64,000 nt of DNA from the NCBI GenBank assembly GCA_965531145.1, contig CBESOE010000001.1:55572-119571 (forward strand), in the 5' to 3' direction. Numbering within the stretch: the stretch's first letter is position 1; every line of letters begins with the position of its first letter. A model generated the notes under the pieces. The model ran no database searches and was not told where the DNA came from. It worked only from the letters and a program-made list of their open reading frames with translations. Source of the stretch: JAQAZP01 sp965531145 (lineage in GTDB: Bacteria > Acidobacteriota > JAQAZP01). Below are positions 38,327-48,120 of the stretch, in pieces. The position numbers were made by a program, and so were the translations under genes.

Positions 38327-40036
38327 GTGAACGTTGCCTATTTCAGTCCCCTGAGCCCGGTTCGCTCCGGCATTTCCGATTACAGCCAGGAGTTGCTTCC
38401 CCTGCTGGGCCCGCTGGTCGACCGGCTGGACCTCTTTGTCGACGGCTACACCCCCGATTGCCGCCAGATCACCGACCACTTTTCCTGCCTGCCGGCGGAT
38501 CAATTTCCGGCACAGTCCGGGGAGGCGGGATACGATGTGGTGGTCTACCAGCAGGGGAACAACCCGCACCACGAGTATATCTACAACAGGGCCATGGAAA
38601 CACCGGGTGTGGTGGTACTTCACGACTATGTCCTGCACCACCTGCTCACCGAGATGACCCTGGGTCGCGGTGAGGAGGAGGCCTACCTCGAGATGATGCT
38701 GGCCAACCACGGCCCCATCGGCTACCAGATGGGCCGGCAGCGGATTGACGGCCTGTGGAGTGATCTCCAGCACTTTCTCTACCCGGCCTGCTGGCAGTTG
38801 CTCCACGCCTCGCGCGGAGTGCTGGTCCACTCGACCTATCTGGCGCGACTGCTCCGCGGGCACCTGCCGGCCTCCATCCCGGTACGGCGGGTACCCATGG
38901 GCATCGTCCTGCCTGAACAGGGGGTTGACCAGCAGTCCCGGGCGGCAGCACGTCAGAGTCTGGGGCTCGACCCGGAGGCCTTTGTCATCGGGTCATTCGG
39001 CTTCGTCACCCCGATGAAACAACTGGACCTGGCTCTCCGTGCCGTGTCCCTGGTGCGTGAACGTCTTGCCCAACCGGTCTCCTTCGTGGTGGTGGGGGAG
39101 GTCTCGGACGCCTGCCCCCTGGAGGAGCAGGTCGCCAGCCTGGGCCTCGAGGATTCTGTTCGCTTCACCGGTTATCTGGAGGTCGATGATTTTCAGCAGT
39201 ATCTCCACGCCGTGGACCTGGCCCTGAACCTGCGCTATCCCACCGCCGGGGAAACATCGGCCAGCCTGCTCCGGGTGATGGGCATGGGTGTCCCGGTGGT
39301 GGTTCCCCGCTACCGGCAGTATGCCGACATTCCACCCCACACCTGCGCTCACCTCGACCCCGGGGAGGGGGAAGAAGAACGGCTGTCCGATCTGATCGCC
39401 GAGCTGTCCGGAGATCCCGAGCGCCGGGGGGCGATGGGGACCGCGGCGCGGAGCTACGTCGCCCGGGAACACACTCTTCAGTCGTCGGCCAGGGGGTACG
39501 CCGATTTTCTCCGGGAACTGGTGCAGGGTTCGGCCGGGGAAGGTGCCGACAAACGGCGCCAGACGGCCCGCTGGATCGGTTTGGCGCCGCGGGTTCCTGC
39601 CGGTAGCGGACCCTGTACCGGTGACGGATACCGCAGGAACAGCCGGGTGCCCGGCCGTCTGGATGCGTCCATACGGGTTCTGGATCGTATCGCCTCCGCC
39701 GGTGCCGGAGAAGAAGCCAGTGTGTCACTGGAGGTCACCAACCGTGGTGACACGGTCTGGCTTTCCCGGCCGAACCACTTCGGGGGCTACGTGATCGCTG
39801 CCGCGCGAATATTTGACAGCCGCGGTCAGCTGACCGGTCCCGAGCAGCAGTGGCAGCAATTGCCGGAGGACATGGGGCCGGGGGACACCCGGATAGTCAA
39901 CTGCCCGTTCCGCTTTCCCGACCGCCCGGGAAACTATTCCGTCCGCTTCGATCTGCTCGATGTGGGAATCTGCTGGTTCTCCCGGGAGAGGCAGACAGCC
40001 AATCGTCTTCCGGGTTTTGATGTCACCGTGGGGTGA
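38327..40036 (+). CDS. GT4 glycosyltransferase with C-terminal Ig-like domain
   Basis: The 569-residue protein starts VNVAYFSPLSPVRSGISDYS, the common N-terminus of GT4 enzymes. The C-terminal nucleotide-sugar half has GSFGFVTPMKQLDLALRAV, RFTGYLEVDDFQQYLHAVDL and LNLRYPTAGETSASLLRVM, containing the conserved Glu. Residues about 460-569 form a beta-sandwich-like domain, GEEASVSLEVTNRGDTVW...PGNYSVRFDLLDVGICWFS, which is not part of GT4. GTG 38327 is preferred; the upstream TTG overlaps the methyltransferase gene. A related domain ends the next protein. Confidence 0.82.
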   Translation: MNVAYFSPLSPVRSGISDYSQELLPLLGPLVDRLDLFVDGYTPDCRQITDHFSCLPADQFPAQSGEAGYDVVVYQQGNNPHHEYIYNRAMETPGVVVLHDYVLHHLLTEMTLGRGEEEAYLEMMLANHGPIGYQMGRQRIDGLWSDLQHFLYPACWQLLHASRGVLVHSTYLARLLRGHLPASIPVRRVPMGIVLPEQGVDQQSRAAARQSLGLDPEAFVIGSFGFVTPMKQLDLALRAVSLVRERLAQPVSFVVVGEVSDACPLEEQVASLGLEDSVRFTGYLEVDDFQQYLHAVDLALNLRYPTAGETSASLLRVMGMGVPVVVPRYRQYADIPPHTCAHLDPGEGEEERLSDLIAELSGDPERRGAMGTAARSYVAREHTLQSSARGYADFLRELVQGSAGEGADKRRQTARWIGLAPRVPAGSGPCTGDGYRRNSRVPGRLDASIRVLDRIASAGAGEEASVSLEVTNRGDTVWLSRPNHFGGYVIAAARIFDSRGQLTGPEQQWQQLPEDMGPGDTRIVNCPFRFPDRPGNYSVRFDLLDVGICWFSRERQTANRLPGFDVTVG

Positions 40037-40043
40037 ACTGCCC

Positions 40044-42362
40044 ATGACGGCAAATGCGCCAGGTCAGATCCGTAAGGTGGTGGCCGCGTTACTGGTGCTG
40101 CCGTCCATATTTCTGGTCTGTTATGCCGCTTCGGTGAGCGAGGACCGGATACCGGGATCGTTCATCGCCGAAGAGTCGACCTACTATCTGATGACCCGCA
40201 GCATCTGGGAAGAGGGGGACCTGCTCTGGACCTGGGAGGATTCACGCTACGCCGCCGGTCACCATCGGGGTGAACTGGCGAATGTGGTGTTGATGACACC
40301 GGACCGGGGAACACGGGTCTACTACGCAAAACCCTATCTCTACTCATTTTGTGCCGTTCCCTTCTATGCCCTCCTGGGAACGAACGGGTTTCTCGTTTTC
40401 AACGCCCTGATGTTCGTGATGATGATTCTGCTCGGCGTTCGTTACCTGGGCAGCTGCAACCCGCCGGTGCGATCGGTTTTGCTGGGAGGGACCTTTTTTC
40501 TGCTATCGGCCACGGTTCCCTATATTTTCTGGATCCAGCCGGAAGTGCTCAATATGCTGACCCTGTTTCTCGGCTGCTATTTCTGGCTTTTTCCCGGTCC
40601 GGGAATGGCCGATGCGGCCAGGGGAACAGAATCGGAGGAGAGTGCCGCTCCGTCGCCGGTGGGTCTGCGGGACCCCGTGGTCCGGGTTGGGCTGGCCGGT
40701 TTCTTTTTTGCCCTTTCCGCATTTTCCAAGCTTCCGCATCTTGCCTTTGGCGGTGTTCTGATACTGCATTGCCTGCTCACCCGGCGGTGGGGCCGTGTTG
40801 TTTCTTCAGTTCTGGCCTTTTTGTTGACGTTGACCGTCCTCCACATGGGTCAACTGGCCCTCAGTGAAACGGCCTCGGTCTACCATTCGACACGAAAAAA
40901 CTTCTCCGATCTCAGCACTTTTCCCCACAATGTTCCCAGTGCGGTTGCCTGGAAAAAAGCCGATGAAGGAGGGATGAGCCGCTATGGCGGCGGGGGGATG
41001 GGATTGGCCCGTCTGGACGGTCGGGCGGCGTACAACATCAAGTATCTTTTCTTCGGAAGGCACACCGGTCTGTTTCCCTATTTCTTCCCGGGTCTGGCCG
41101 CCTTAGCCCTCTACTTCCTCCGACTGCGCAGCCGCCGGATGACCGGCAGGGGCTATCTGATTCTTGCTTTGTTCGGGGTTCTACTTTTCTACATCCTCTG
41201 GTTTCCGGCAAACTACCAGGGAGGCCCGGATTTTATCGGCAACCGGCACGTGGCCTCCATCTATCCCGCTTTACTCTTCCTGGTGGGATCCGTTACCGGC
41301 ATCTCGGTCCACCTGGTGAGCTGGCTCATTGCCGGGCTCTTTCTCGCCCAGGTGCTGACAGCGCCCTTCGGAGCCGCCGATCCGCGAATGGCCCTGCAGG
41401 CGCACGTCCAGTCGCCACTGTTTCGTCTGCTGCCCTACGAAACCACCCTGCGTTACGTGCCGGGATACACCGATATCACCTACGGAATGAAATTCACTCC
41501 CAAGCGATACCGGGTGCGCCTCCCCGGGGGAGGCCGGTTTGTCCTCGAAGGGACCCGGTTTCTGCTGGTGGGCGAGGAGACGGCCGAGCTGCTGGTGGTG
41601 TCCCGGCATCCGCTGGCCCGGTTGCTCTTCCTCAGCGATTCGCCGCTGGTTGAGGGCTGGTGCCGGGGGGCCGAGGGCCGGGTGTCCATGGCCGGGCTGC
41701 TGCGTTTTTCACCCGATCCTCTCCAGGCTCCGGTCACCGAGGAGGAAATGAGGCTCGTCATGGAGGATCCCCGGCCTGCGGCGGTGCACACCGATTGGCT
41801 GGACGGGGAGAAACGCTTCTTCTACCGGGTGGCCTTTCGCCGTCACCCGGGAAGCGGAAGGGCTCCCCGTGCCGCCATTCGGCTCTCTTTTCTCGGGGAA
41901 GGGGAGCCGTGGCTCAGGGAGTCCTATTTTCGCGCGGTACTGGAGCACGCCGGTGTGCCACCGGTCATGACAGCGGGCGGGAAATTCACCCTTCCGGTGA
42001 GGATACTCTCACGGAGCCCGTTCGCCTGGGACAGTTCGGTGCGTCTGTCGTATCACTGGCGCAGAAATCGATTCGATTCTTCGGTTCCCGGGCCGGTGAG
42101 TATCTGGGACGGGCTCCAGACAATGCTTCCCGGCGAGGCACTGGGACCGGGAGAGACATCGGAAACCTCAATGCAGGTTCAGGCTCCGGAAGAACCCGGT
42201 GACTACATCCTCGAACTGGACCTGGTGGCGGATCAGGTGGCCTGGTTTGCCGGCAAATCGCCGGGCCGGGAACCGTTGGGGCGGTATGCGGTACGGGTGA
42301 TCCGGCCAGCGGAGGGGGAGTGGCCGGTGGAGTCCGGCTCCCCACTGGATCAGGGACGGTAA
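40044..42362 (+). CDS. Polytopic GT-C-like membrane protein with C-terminal Ig-like domain
   Basis: The 772-residue protein has about ten membrane segments in residues 10-440 and a long soluble C-terminus. No sugar-transferase motif is certain; the first loop has EESTYYLMTRSIWEEGDLLWTWE, with acidic residues placed like GT-C catalytic residues. The end (about 670-765) reads PVRILSRSPFAWDSSVRLSYHWRR...LGPGETSETSMQVQAPEEPGDYILELDLVADQVAWFA, matching the Ig-like tail of the upstream GT4 protein. ATG 40044 has GGGGTGA about eight bases upstream. It starts 7 bases after the GT4 gene. Confidence 0.68.
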   Translation: MTANAPGQIRKVVAALLVLPSIFLVCYAASVSEDRIPGSFIAEESTYYLMTRSIWEEGDLLWTWEDSRYAAGHHRGELANVVLMTPDRGTRVYYAKPYLYSFCAVPFYALLGTNGFLVFNALMFVMMILLGVRYLGSCNPPVRSVLLGGTFFLLSATVPYIFWIQPEVLNMLTLFLGCYFWLFPGPGMADAARGTESEESAAPSPVGLRDPVVRVGLAGFFFALSAFSKLPHLAFGGVLILHCLLTRRWGRVVSSVLAFLLTLTVLHMGQLALSETASVYHSTRKNFSDLSTFPHNVPSAVAWKKADEGGMSRYGGGGMGLARLDGRAAYNIKYLFFGRHTGLFPYFFPGLAALALYFLRLRSRRMTGRGYLILALFGVLLFYILWFPANYQGGPDFIGNRHVASIYPALLFLVGSVTGISVHLVSWLIAGLFLAQVLTAPFGAADPRMALQAHVQSPLFRLLPYETTLRYVPGYTDITYGMKFTPKRYRVRLPGGGRFVLEGTRFLLVGEETAELLVVSRHPLARLLFLSDSPLVEGWCRGAEGRVSMAGLLRFSPDPLQAPVTEEEMRLVMEDPRPAAVHTDWLDGEKRFFYRVAFRRHPGSGRAPRAAIRLSFLGEGEPWLRESYFRAVLEHAGVPPVMTAGGKFTLPVRILSRSPFAWDSSVRLSYHWRRNRFDSSVPGPVSIWDGLQTMLPGEALGPGETSETSMQVQAPEEPGDYILELDLVADQVAWFAGKSPGREPLGRYAVRVIRPAEGEWPVESGSPLDQGR

Positions 42363-42414
42363 TCATGTATGATAGTACAGCACGTCCACATCAGCTACGA
42401 GAACGGGAAAGACG

Positions 42415-43209
42415 ATGAGCGAATCCACAAGCCGCGAAACCGGTGGTGACTCCGGGGTTCGGCCCACGGCCCTCCATGCCGAGCTGCACGACCGGAATGC
42501 GTCTGCCGCCGGCAAATATCGCCGGCTCACGGTGGGCGACAGGGGCCTGCTCTTCCTGTTCTACTATGAACTGGTGACCTTTTTCTTTTCCTGGATGCCC
42601 GGGGCCATCGGTTTTCTGTTGCGCGGCCTGTTCTACCGGCCGCTTTTCGGCGCCCTGGGGCGGGGAGTGGTGATCGGGCAGCACGTGACCATCCGCCACC
42701 CGCACAAAATCCGCCTGGGCCACGGTGTTGCCCTGGGCGACTATGTTTCGCTGGATGCCATGGGCGGCACTGATTCAGGCATCGATCTCGGCGAACAGGT
42801 GCTCATCGGCCGCAACACGGTGCTCAGCGCCAAGGGCGGAGCCATCACCGTGGGCCGCGGTACCAACATCGGCATGAACTGCCTGATCATTGCCCGGGAC
42901 TCCACGGTCACCGTGGGGGAGGGAACTCTTTTTGCCGCATACTGCTACCTGATGGGTGGCGGCGTGCACGGGTTCCAGCGAACCGACGTGCCGATCATGG
43001 AACAGCACCTCCCATCAAGAGGAGTGGAGGTGGGATCGGATTGCTGGCTCGGGGCAGGGGTCAAGGTGGCGGACGGCGTGCGGGTGGGAGACGGCTCGGT
43101 TGTGGGGGCTGGGGCTGTGGTCCTCGATCCGCTCCCCGCCAACAGCGTCGCCTACGGAATTCCGGCCCGGGTGTCCCGCACCCGGGGTGAAGAACAGGTG
43201 AACAGATGA
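42415..43209 (+). CDS. Left-handed beta-helix acyltransferase-like protein
   Basis: The 264-residue product has an N-terminal hydrophobic helix (about 45-70, FLFYYELVTFFFSWMPGAIGFLL) and then hexapeptide repeats of the LbH class: VVIGQHVTIRHPHKIRLGHGVALG, ITVGRGTNIGMNCLIIARDSTVTVGEG, VEVGSDCWLGAGVKVADGVRVGDGSVVGAGAVV. The ending VAYGIPARV is typical of sugar O-acetyltransferases. The acceptor is presumably a sugar of the locus. The following GT2 gene overlaps it by four bases. Confidence 0.8.
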   Translation: MSESTSRETGGDSGVRPTALHAELHDRNASAAGKYRRLTVGDRGLLFLFYYELVTFFFSWMPGAIGFLLRGLFYRPLFGALGRGVVIGQHVTIRHPHKIRLGHGVALGDYVSLDAMGGTDSGIDLGEQVLIGRNTVLSAKGGAITVGRGTNIGMNCLIIARDSTVTVGEGTLFAAYCYLMGGGVHGFQRTDVPIMEQHLPSRGVEVGSDCWLGAGVKVADGVRVGDGSVVGAGAVVLDPLPANSVAYGIPARVSRTRGEEQVNR

Positions 43210-44165
43210 CAGATGACGGCCTCCAGGCCAACGGTGGAACGGTCCCCGAGATTTCGGTGGTTATCCCGGTTCTTGACGAGAAGGAGAGCGTTGCCCCGCT
43301 CACCGATGAAGTGATCCAGGTGATGTCGGCCTTTGGCCGCACCTTTGAAATCATCTTTGTCGATGACGGCAGCCGGGACGGTACCACCGATCTGCTTCGC
43401 GAACTGGCCGGTAAACCGGAGGTGGGGCTGATCGTCTTCCGCAAGAATTTTGGCAAAGCGGCGGCACTGCTGGCCGGATTCGAACGGAGCCAGGGGGACT
43501 TCGTGATCACCATGGACGGGGACCAGCAGGACGATCCCGCCGAAATCCCGCGGCTCATCGAAAAACTCGAAGAGGGGGCCGACCTGGTATCCGGCTGGAA
43601 ACGGAAACGCCGCGACCCGCTGAACAAGGTCATCCCTTCGCGGCTGTTCAACATGGCCACGTCCTTCATCGGCGGACTGCGGCTGCACGACTACAACTGC
43701 GGTCTCAAGGGCTACCGCCGGGCGGTGATCGAGAATATCGATCTCTACGGTGAATTACACCGCTACATCCCGGTTCTGGCCCATCGCAAGGGCTTTCGCG
43801 TTGCGGAATTGGCGGTGAACCACCGGCCCCGCACCCACGGCCGCTCTAAATACGGGGTGAGTCGCTATTCCAAGGGTTTTCTCGATCTGATCACCGTGTT
43901 CTTCCTCACCCGGTTCACCCGCCGGCCGCTGCATCTTTTCGGCGGTGTGGGCCTGATATTTTTTCTGTGCGGCTTTGCCATCAACAGCTATTTGACGGTG
44001 ATCTGGCTTCAAGGCCGGACCATCGGGCACCGGCCGCTGTTCTTTCTCGGAATCCTCTGTGTCATTGTCGGCATCCAGATGCTGTCCGCCGGTTTGCTTG
44101 GCGAGATGATGGCCAATTTCATCAATCGCCGGCAACGGGACTACGTTATCCGCGAGGAGATCTGA
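43206..44165 (+). CDS. GT2 glycosyltransferase (dolichol-phosphate-mannose-synthase-like)
   Basis: The 319-residue protein has a GT2 catalytic domain: ISVVIPVLDEKESVAPL, EIIFVDDGSRDGTTDLL, GDFVITMDGDQQDDPAEIPRLIE with the DXD-like acidic pair, and DYNCGLKGYRR. The C-terminus has two membrane helices (about 235-300). This is the layout of polyprenyl-phosphate glycosyl transferases such as DPM synthase, GtrB and ArnC. It could load a carrier for the GT-C-like proteins of this window. It overlaps the previous gene by four bases. Confidence 0.88.
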   Translation: MTDDGLQANGGTVPEISVVIPVLDEKESVAPLTDEVIQVMSAFGRTFEIIFVDDGSRDGTTDLLRELAGKPEVGLIVFRKNFGKAAALLAGFERSQGDFVITMDGDQQDDPAEIPRLIEKLEEGADLVSGWKRKRRDPLNKVIPSRLFNMATSFIGGLRLHDYNCGLKGYRRAVIENIDLYGELHRYIPVLAHRKGFRVAELAVNHRPRTHGRSKYGVSRYSKGFLDLITVFFLTRFTRRPLHLFGGVGLIFFLCGFAINSYLTVIWLQGRTIGHRPLFFLGILCVIVGIQMLSAGLLGEMMANFINRRQRDYVIREEI

Positions 44166-44176
44166 AGGGGGGCGCC

Positions 44177-45880
44177 ATGAGACAAGCGGCGATGTTTTTC
44201 CTCCTGCTGCTGGCTGTTCTGCTCTCCGCCCCCACCGCACACCCTGATGATCTCGAGCCGACGGCGGTCAGCTTTTCCGCCTGCGCCGAGGTTCGGATCG
44301 CCGAGATCCAGGTCTTTGTCACCGACCGACAAGGAAAACCGGTGAGCGGTCTCACCGCCGACGATTTCAAGCTGTATGAGAACGGCGACCAGGTGGAGAT
44401 CCGCAATTTCTATGCGGTGCGGGATGACGGAGATGGCACTGAACAGCCAGACTCCGGGACCGGTTCGCAGCCCACCGGCGTGCCGATGCTGTTCATCGTC
44501 TACGTGGACAATGTCAACATCCACCCCCTGAACCGCAGCCGTTTCTTCAAGGACTTAAAGGAGTTTCTCTATTCGGGACTGGACAAACGGGTGATGGTCA
44601 TGCTGGTGACCAATGACCGTTTCAACCATGCCCGGATCGCCTGGGGCAGCCAGGGATCGCTGCGGGTCCGGCAGGCCTTCACCGATGACCCCACCCGCAT
44701 CACCTTTGCGCTGGAAGAACTGGAAAACCTCCGGGGCGACCGGGCCTATTACGAGCTCGAGCGGCAGGACATCCTGCGGGAGATCTCCCGGGCCGAGGTG
44801 AGTGACCCCATCGCCCGCTGGCGGATTTCAAACCGGGTGAAAACCTATGCGGCATCCATATTCAACGATGTCAAATTTTCGGTCCGGGCGCTCGATGACT
44901 TCATCGAATCGCTCACCGGTCTGGCCGGTCACAAGGTGCTGCTGTATGTCAGCGACGGTTTTCCCATGCGGGCCGGTGAGGATGTCTACTATGTGTTGAA
45001 GGATAAATACGGGCATGAGAGCTCGGGAATGCAGACCTTCCGCTATGACGTGACGCGGCAGATGGAAAGCCTGGCCAACGGGGCCAACGCCAACGGGGTG
45101 ACAATCTATTCCCTCGACACGTCGGGTCTGGCCGGCCAGTCCTCAACCTCCGCTTCCTCCTCCTCGGGTCTCCTGACGTCGATGATCGACACGGTGGAAC
45201 GGAAAAACAGCCAGAATCCGCTGCTGTTCATGTCGAAAAAGACGGGCGGGCGGGCCATGGTGGACACCACCCGGCTCGTGCAGTCGATGCAGAGCATCGG
45301 CGAGGATTATCAGAACTACTATTCCCTGGGCTACCGATCGGATGAGGACATTCCCGGGGAGGACGCCACTATCAAGGTCAAGGTCCGCGGCAGGGGCATG
45401 AAATTACGCTACCGGCGGGGGCGAAGAGAACAGACCCCTGAACACCGGATGGAGGGGGCCATCAGGGCCTGCCTGCTCTACGGCTACCGCAGCAATCCCC
45501 TGGGCCTGGGTCTGGAACTGGGATCGGTTGAAAACATGGGGAACGGAACATACCTGGTGGACTGCCGGGTGGACATTCCATACCGGGACCTGACCTTTAT
45601 CCCCGGTCATCAGAACAACGAGGCGCTGATACGCCTTTTTGTGGCCGTGGAGGACGATCAGGGGATTCTTTCCCCGGTGCGTGAGATCTCTGTTCCGGTG
45701 AGCATTCCGCTGGATGGGGGAACGGAAAACCGGGAACTGGTCCACCGTTACGAGATGAGGCTGCTGATGGCCCGCGGCCGCCAGACCCTGGTGATTGGCG
45801 CCCTGGACGACGTGAGCTGCGTCACCTCCTTTGTCCGCCTGGCCTGCGAAGCCGGTGCCCGCCCAAACCCCGGGCCCTGA
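44177..45880 (+). CDS. Secreted VWFA-domain protein (acidobacterial type)
   Basis: The 567-residue product has a signal peptide (about 1-23) and an N-terminal segment AEIQVFVTDRQGKPVSGLTADDFKLYENGDQVEIRNF, which matches the opening of acidobacterial VWFA-related proteins. A VWA domain follows (about 95-330) with MLFIVYVDNVNIHPLNRSRFF, KVLLYVSDGFPM and QNPLLFMSKKTGGRAMVDT; DGF and D-x-N-x-x in place of perfect DxSxS suggest a weak MIDAS. The C-terminal part is beta-rich. The ATG at 44177 follows GAAGGGGGG. Its role in the glycan locus is unclear. Confidence 0.78.
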   Translation: MRQAAMFFLLLLAVLLSAPTAHPDDLEPTAVSFSACAEVRIAEIQVFVTDRQGKPVSGLTADDFKLYENGDQVEIRNFYAVRDDGDGTEQPDSGTGSQPTGVPMLFIVYVDNVNIHPLNRSRFFKDLKEFLYSGLDKRVMVMLVTNDRFNHARIAWGSQGSLRVRQAFTDDPTRITFALEELENLRGDRAYYELERQDILREISRAEVSDPIARWRISNRVKTYAASIFNDVKFSVRALDDFIESLTGLAGHKVLLYVSDGFPMRAGEDVYYVLKDKYGHESSGMQTFRYDVTRQMESLANGANANGVTIYSLDTSGLAGQSSTSASSSSGLLTSMIDTVERKNSQNPLLFMSKKTGGRAMVDTTRLVQSMQSIGEDYQNYYSLGYRSDEDIPGEDATIKVKVRGRGMKLRYRRGRREQTPEHRMEGAIRACLLYGYRSNPLGLGLELGSVENMGNGTYLVDCRVDIPYRDLTFIPGHQNNEALIRLFVAVEDDQGILSPVREISVPVSIPLDGGTENRELVHRYEMRLLMARGRQTLVIGALDDVSCVTSFVRLACEAGARPNPGP

Positions 45881-45908
45881 AGAGTGATCTCCGGGTTGCC
45901 CCTCGTCC

Positions 45909-47975
45909 TCACGGGTCATCCCCACTGACCGCCGGCAGGTACTTGCCGAACCAGGCCAGGTCCCATTTCATCTTGGCCAGCCGATGCTCCCGGCCGGCCA
46001 GGCTGTGGGCCTCGCCGGGGTAAACCACCAGCTCGGTGGGGACACCGAGATAGTGGTGCAGTGCCCGGTAGAGGGCCCGGCTGTGGGCGGGCGGGACCCG
46101 GGGGTCAGCGCCACCCACGTGGATAAGGGTCGGGGTTTTCACCCGGTCCAGGAGGAAGAGGGGCGAGCCGTGGCGGTAGGCCGCGGGCTGTTCCCAGGGG
46201 AGGCCGCGCATGTAGTTGATCACGTGGCCCGGAGTATCCTCCATGCCCCACTGGATCACCATGTCCAGCACCCCGGCCCCGCTGCTGGCCGCCTTCCACA
46301 TCTCAGGTTTTGCCGTGATAAGACAATTTGTCAGGTACCCGCCATTGCTCCATCCCATCACGCCGACCCGCCGGGGGTCGGCTGTCCCGTCCCGGACCAG
46401 AGCATCCACACCGGCGATGATATCGGTGACCTCGATGTCGTTTTCCCGGCCGATGAGCTTTTCCAGAAACTGGCTGCCATACCCGGTGGAACCGTGATAG
46501 TTGGGACTGAGCAGCGCGTAGCCGTTGGCTGCCAGCAGCGTCCGGCCGTAGATCCAGTAGCGCAGGCGGTAGCAGGTGGCCGATGTGGGGCCACCGTGGA
46601 TTTCCACCACCAGCGGCAACGGCCCCTGCTCCGGTGAATATCCCGGCGGCAGTTCGAGGATACCCTCCACCGGGTCGCCGTCAGCGCCGGTCCAGCGGTA
46701 AACAGAGAGCTGTGGCAGATCCCAGGATGCGGTCTGCGGGTTTACCGAGGTGACGCGGCGGCTGGTCCCGTCTTCCGCGAAAAGCAGCAGATCACCAAAT
46801 TCCCCGGGGCCGCCGGCCGCGGCCACCAGCGGGCTGCCCCCGGCGGCAAAGCTGAAGGAGTCCACCACGATGTCTCCCGGCGTCAGGGTGCTGTAAACGC
46901 CCTGGCCGCCTGAGATTACATCGGTGACCGAGACGACACGGATTCGGGCGCGGCTCTCGCCGCGGTAGCAGAGGGTCCGGTGGGTTCCGCGCCAGGCCAG
47001 GCCGCCGGCAAACATGACCTCCGGCGGCAGGGTGATCCTGCGCAGGGACACCTCCCCGCCTTCCCACTCCCCGAGGTAGATCCGGGAGGTATACCCGTCA
47101 TAGGAGATGCTGAAGGCCAGTGCGTCACCGTCTGCGGACCAGGCCAGTTCCTCCAGCCATCCGAAGGGTGAGGGGTGCTCCTCACGCCACCCCGGCCTGG
47201 TGAGGGTGGTTGTGCGGCGGCTGGCCAGGTCGATGACGTCCACGCGGGACCAGCCCTCCTTGAAAATCAGTTCCTCGTCGCTGGTGGTGATCATCGCCGC
47301 ACGACCACCGTCGGCGGAGACGGCCACATCGTGAATGACCCGTTCCGCCGGCTGCAGCAATTGCGAGCGCCAGTTGTCCAGGTCCAGCTTCCACAAACTG
47401 TCCAGTTCGCTGACCCCGTGACCGTATTCCAGACCCGGGAATGTCTGGCGCAGGTCCCGCCAGTCCTCCTCGTACGCTTCCTCACCGGCGGTGTAGTACA
47501 GGGACCGTCCGTCGGCGCCAAGGCGGAACAGTTTTATCCCGCCCTTGACCCTGGTCACCGGGAACGGGTCTCCGCCCGTCGGAGAAAGTCGCCAGACCTG
47601 GGTGCTGCCGTCCCAGGGCGGCTGGGCTCCTGCGCCGCGGGTACGGCTGCCGCTGACATAGATCCACCGTTCCTGCGGATCCCAGGTGGGGTTGTCGCCA
47701 CCCAGGCCGTCGAAGGAGAGACGCTGCACCTCTCCGCTGTTGAGTTCCACCACCCAGAGGTCGTGGGTTTTGCTTTCCTCACCCCACCGGGTTTCCTGGT
47801 AGGCTGCATAGCGGCCTCCCGGCGATACTGCGCAATCGTCAACGGAGGCGAGGTCGAAGTAGTCCTCCGGGGTGATGACATGACGTTGCTCCCCGGCGGC
47901 AGAGCAGTGGCCACCGGACATCAAGGGAAAAAGGAAAAGGACCACGATCAGTATCGCTGTGGTTCTGTTCACCAT
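45909..47975 (-). CDS. Secreted S9-family prolyl-oligopeptidase-like peptidase
   Basis: The 688-residue product has a signal peptide (about 1-27), a beta-propeller of WD40-like units (about 35-430) and a C-terminal alpha/beta hydrolase. The catalytic triad is Ser543 in GWSNGGY, Asp624 in GGADPRVPP and His657 in GEAHSL. DPP-IV/acylaminoacyl peptidase-type enzymes of this fold cleave short peptides after Pro or acyl amino acids. A GGAGG precedes the ATG by six bases. It is transcribed divergently from the B-box gene. A nutritional peptide role is likely. Confidence 0.9.
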   Translation of the reverse strand: MVNRTTAILIVVLFLFPLMSGGHCSAAGEQRHVITPEDYFDLASVDDCAVSPGGRYAAYQETRWGEESKTHDLWVVELNSGEVQRLSFDGLGGDNPTWDPQERWIYVSGSRTRGAGAQPPWDGSTQVWRLSPTGGDPFPVTRVKGGIKLFRLGADGRSLYYTAGEEAYEEDWRDLRQTFPGLEYGHGVSELDSLWKLDLDNWRSQLLQPAERVIHDVAVSADGGRAAMITTSDEELIFKEGWSRVDVIDLASRRTTTLTRPGWREEHPSPFGWLEELAWSADGDALAFSISYDGYTSRIYLGEWEGGEVSLRRITLPPEVMFAGGLAWRGTHRTLCYRGESRARIRVVSVTDVISGGQGVYSTLTPGDIVVDSFSFAAGGSPLVAAAGGPGEFGDLLLFAEDGTSRRVTSVNPQTASWDLPQLSVYRWTGADGDPVEGILELPPGYSPEQGPLPLVVEIHGGPTSATCYRLRYWIYGRTLLAANGYALLSPNYHGSTGYGSQFLEKLIGRENDIEVTDIIAGVDALVRDGTADPRRVGVMGWSNGGYLTNCLITAKPEMWKAASSGAGVLDMVIQWGMEDTPGHVINYMRGLPWEQPAAYRHGSPLFLLDRVKTPTLIHVGGADPRVPPAHSRALYRALHHYLGVPTELVVYPGEAHSLAGREHRLAKMKWDLAWFGKYLPAVSGDDP

Positions 47976-48040
47976 TAGATCCTCCGCAGGGAACGCCGCC
48001 AGGCGTTCCGCACTCTTGTCCTGCCGCTGATAATCTGGTT

Positions 48041-48069
48041 ATTCTACCCCATTGTCTGGCTGTTGGCAG
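48041..48069 (-). promoter_or_regulatory. Possible promoter for the S9 gene
   Basis: On the minus strand CTGCCA (48069-48064), 17 bp, TAGAAT (48046-48041). On the plus strand, TTGTCC (48016-48021) and TATTCT (48040-48045) at 18 bp could drive the divergent B-box gene; that pair is weaker. Confidence 0.38.
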
Positions 48070-48120
48070 GTGGTACTCATCCCCGCTGGCCCACGCGTCG
48101 ATGAGAGCAGGAGGAGCGTG

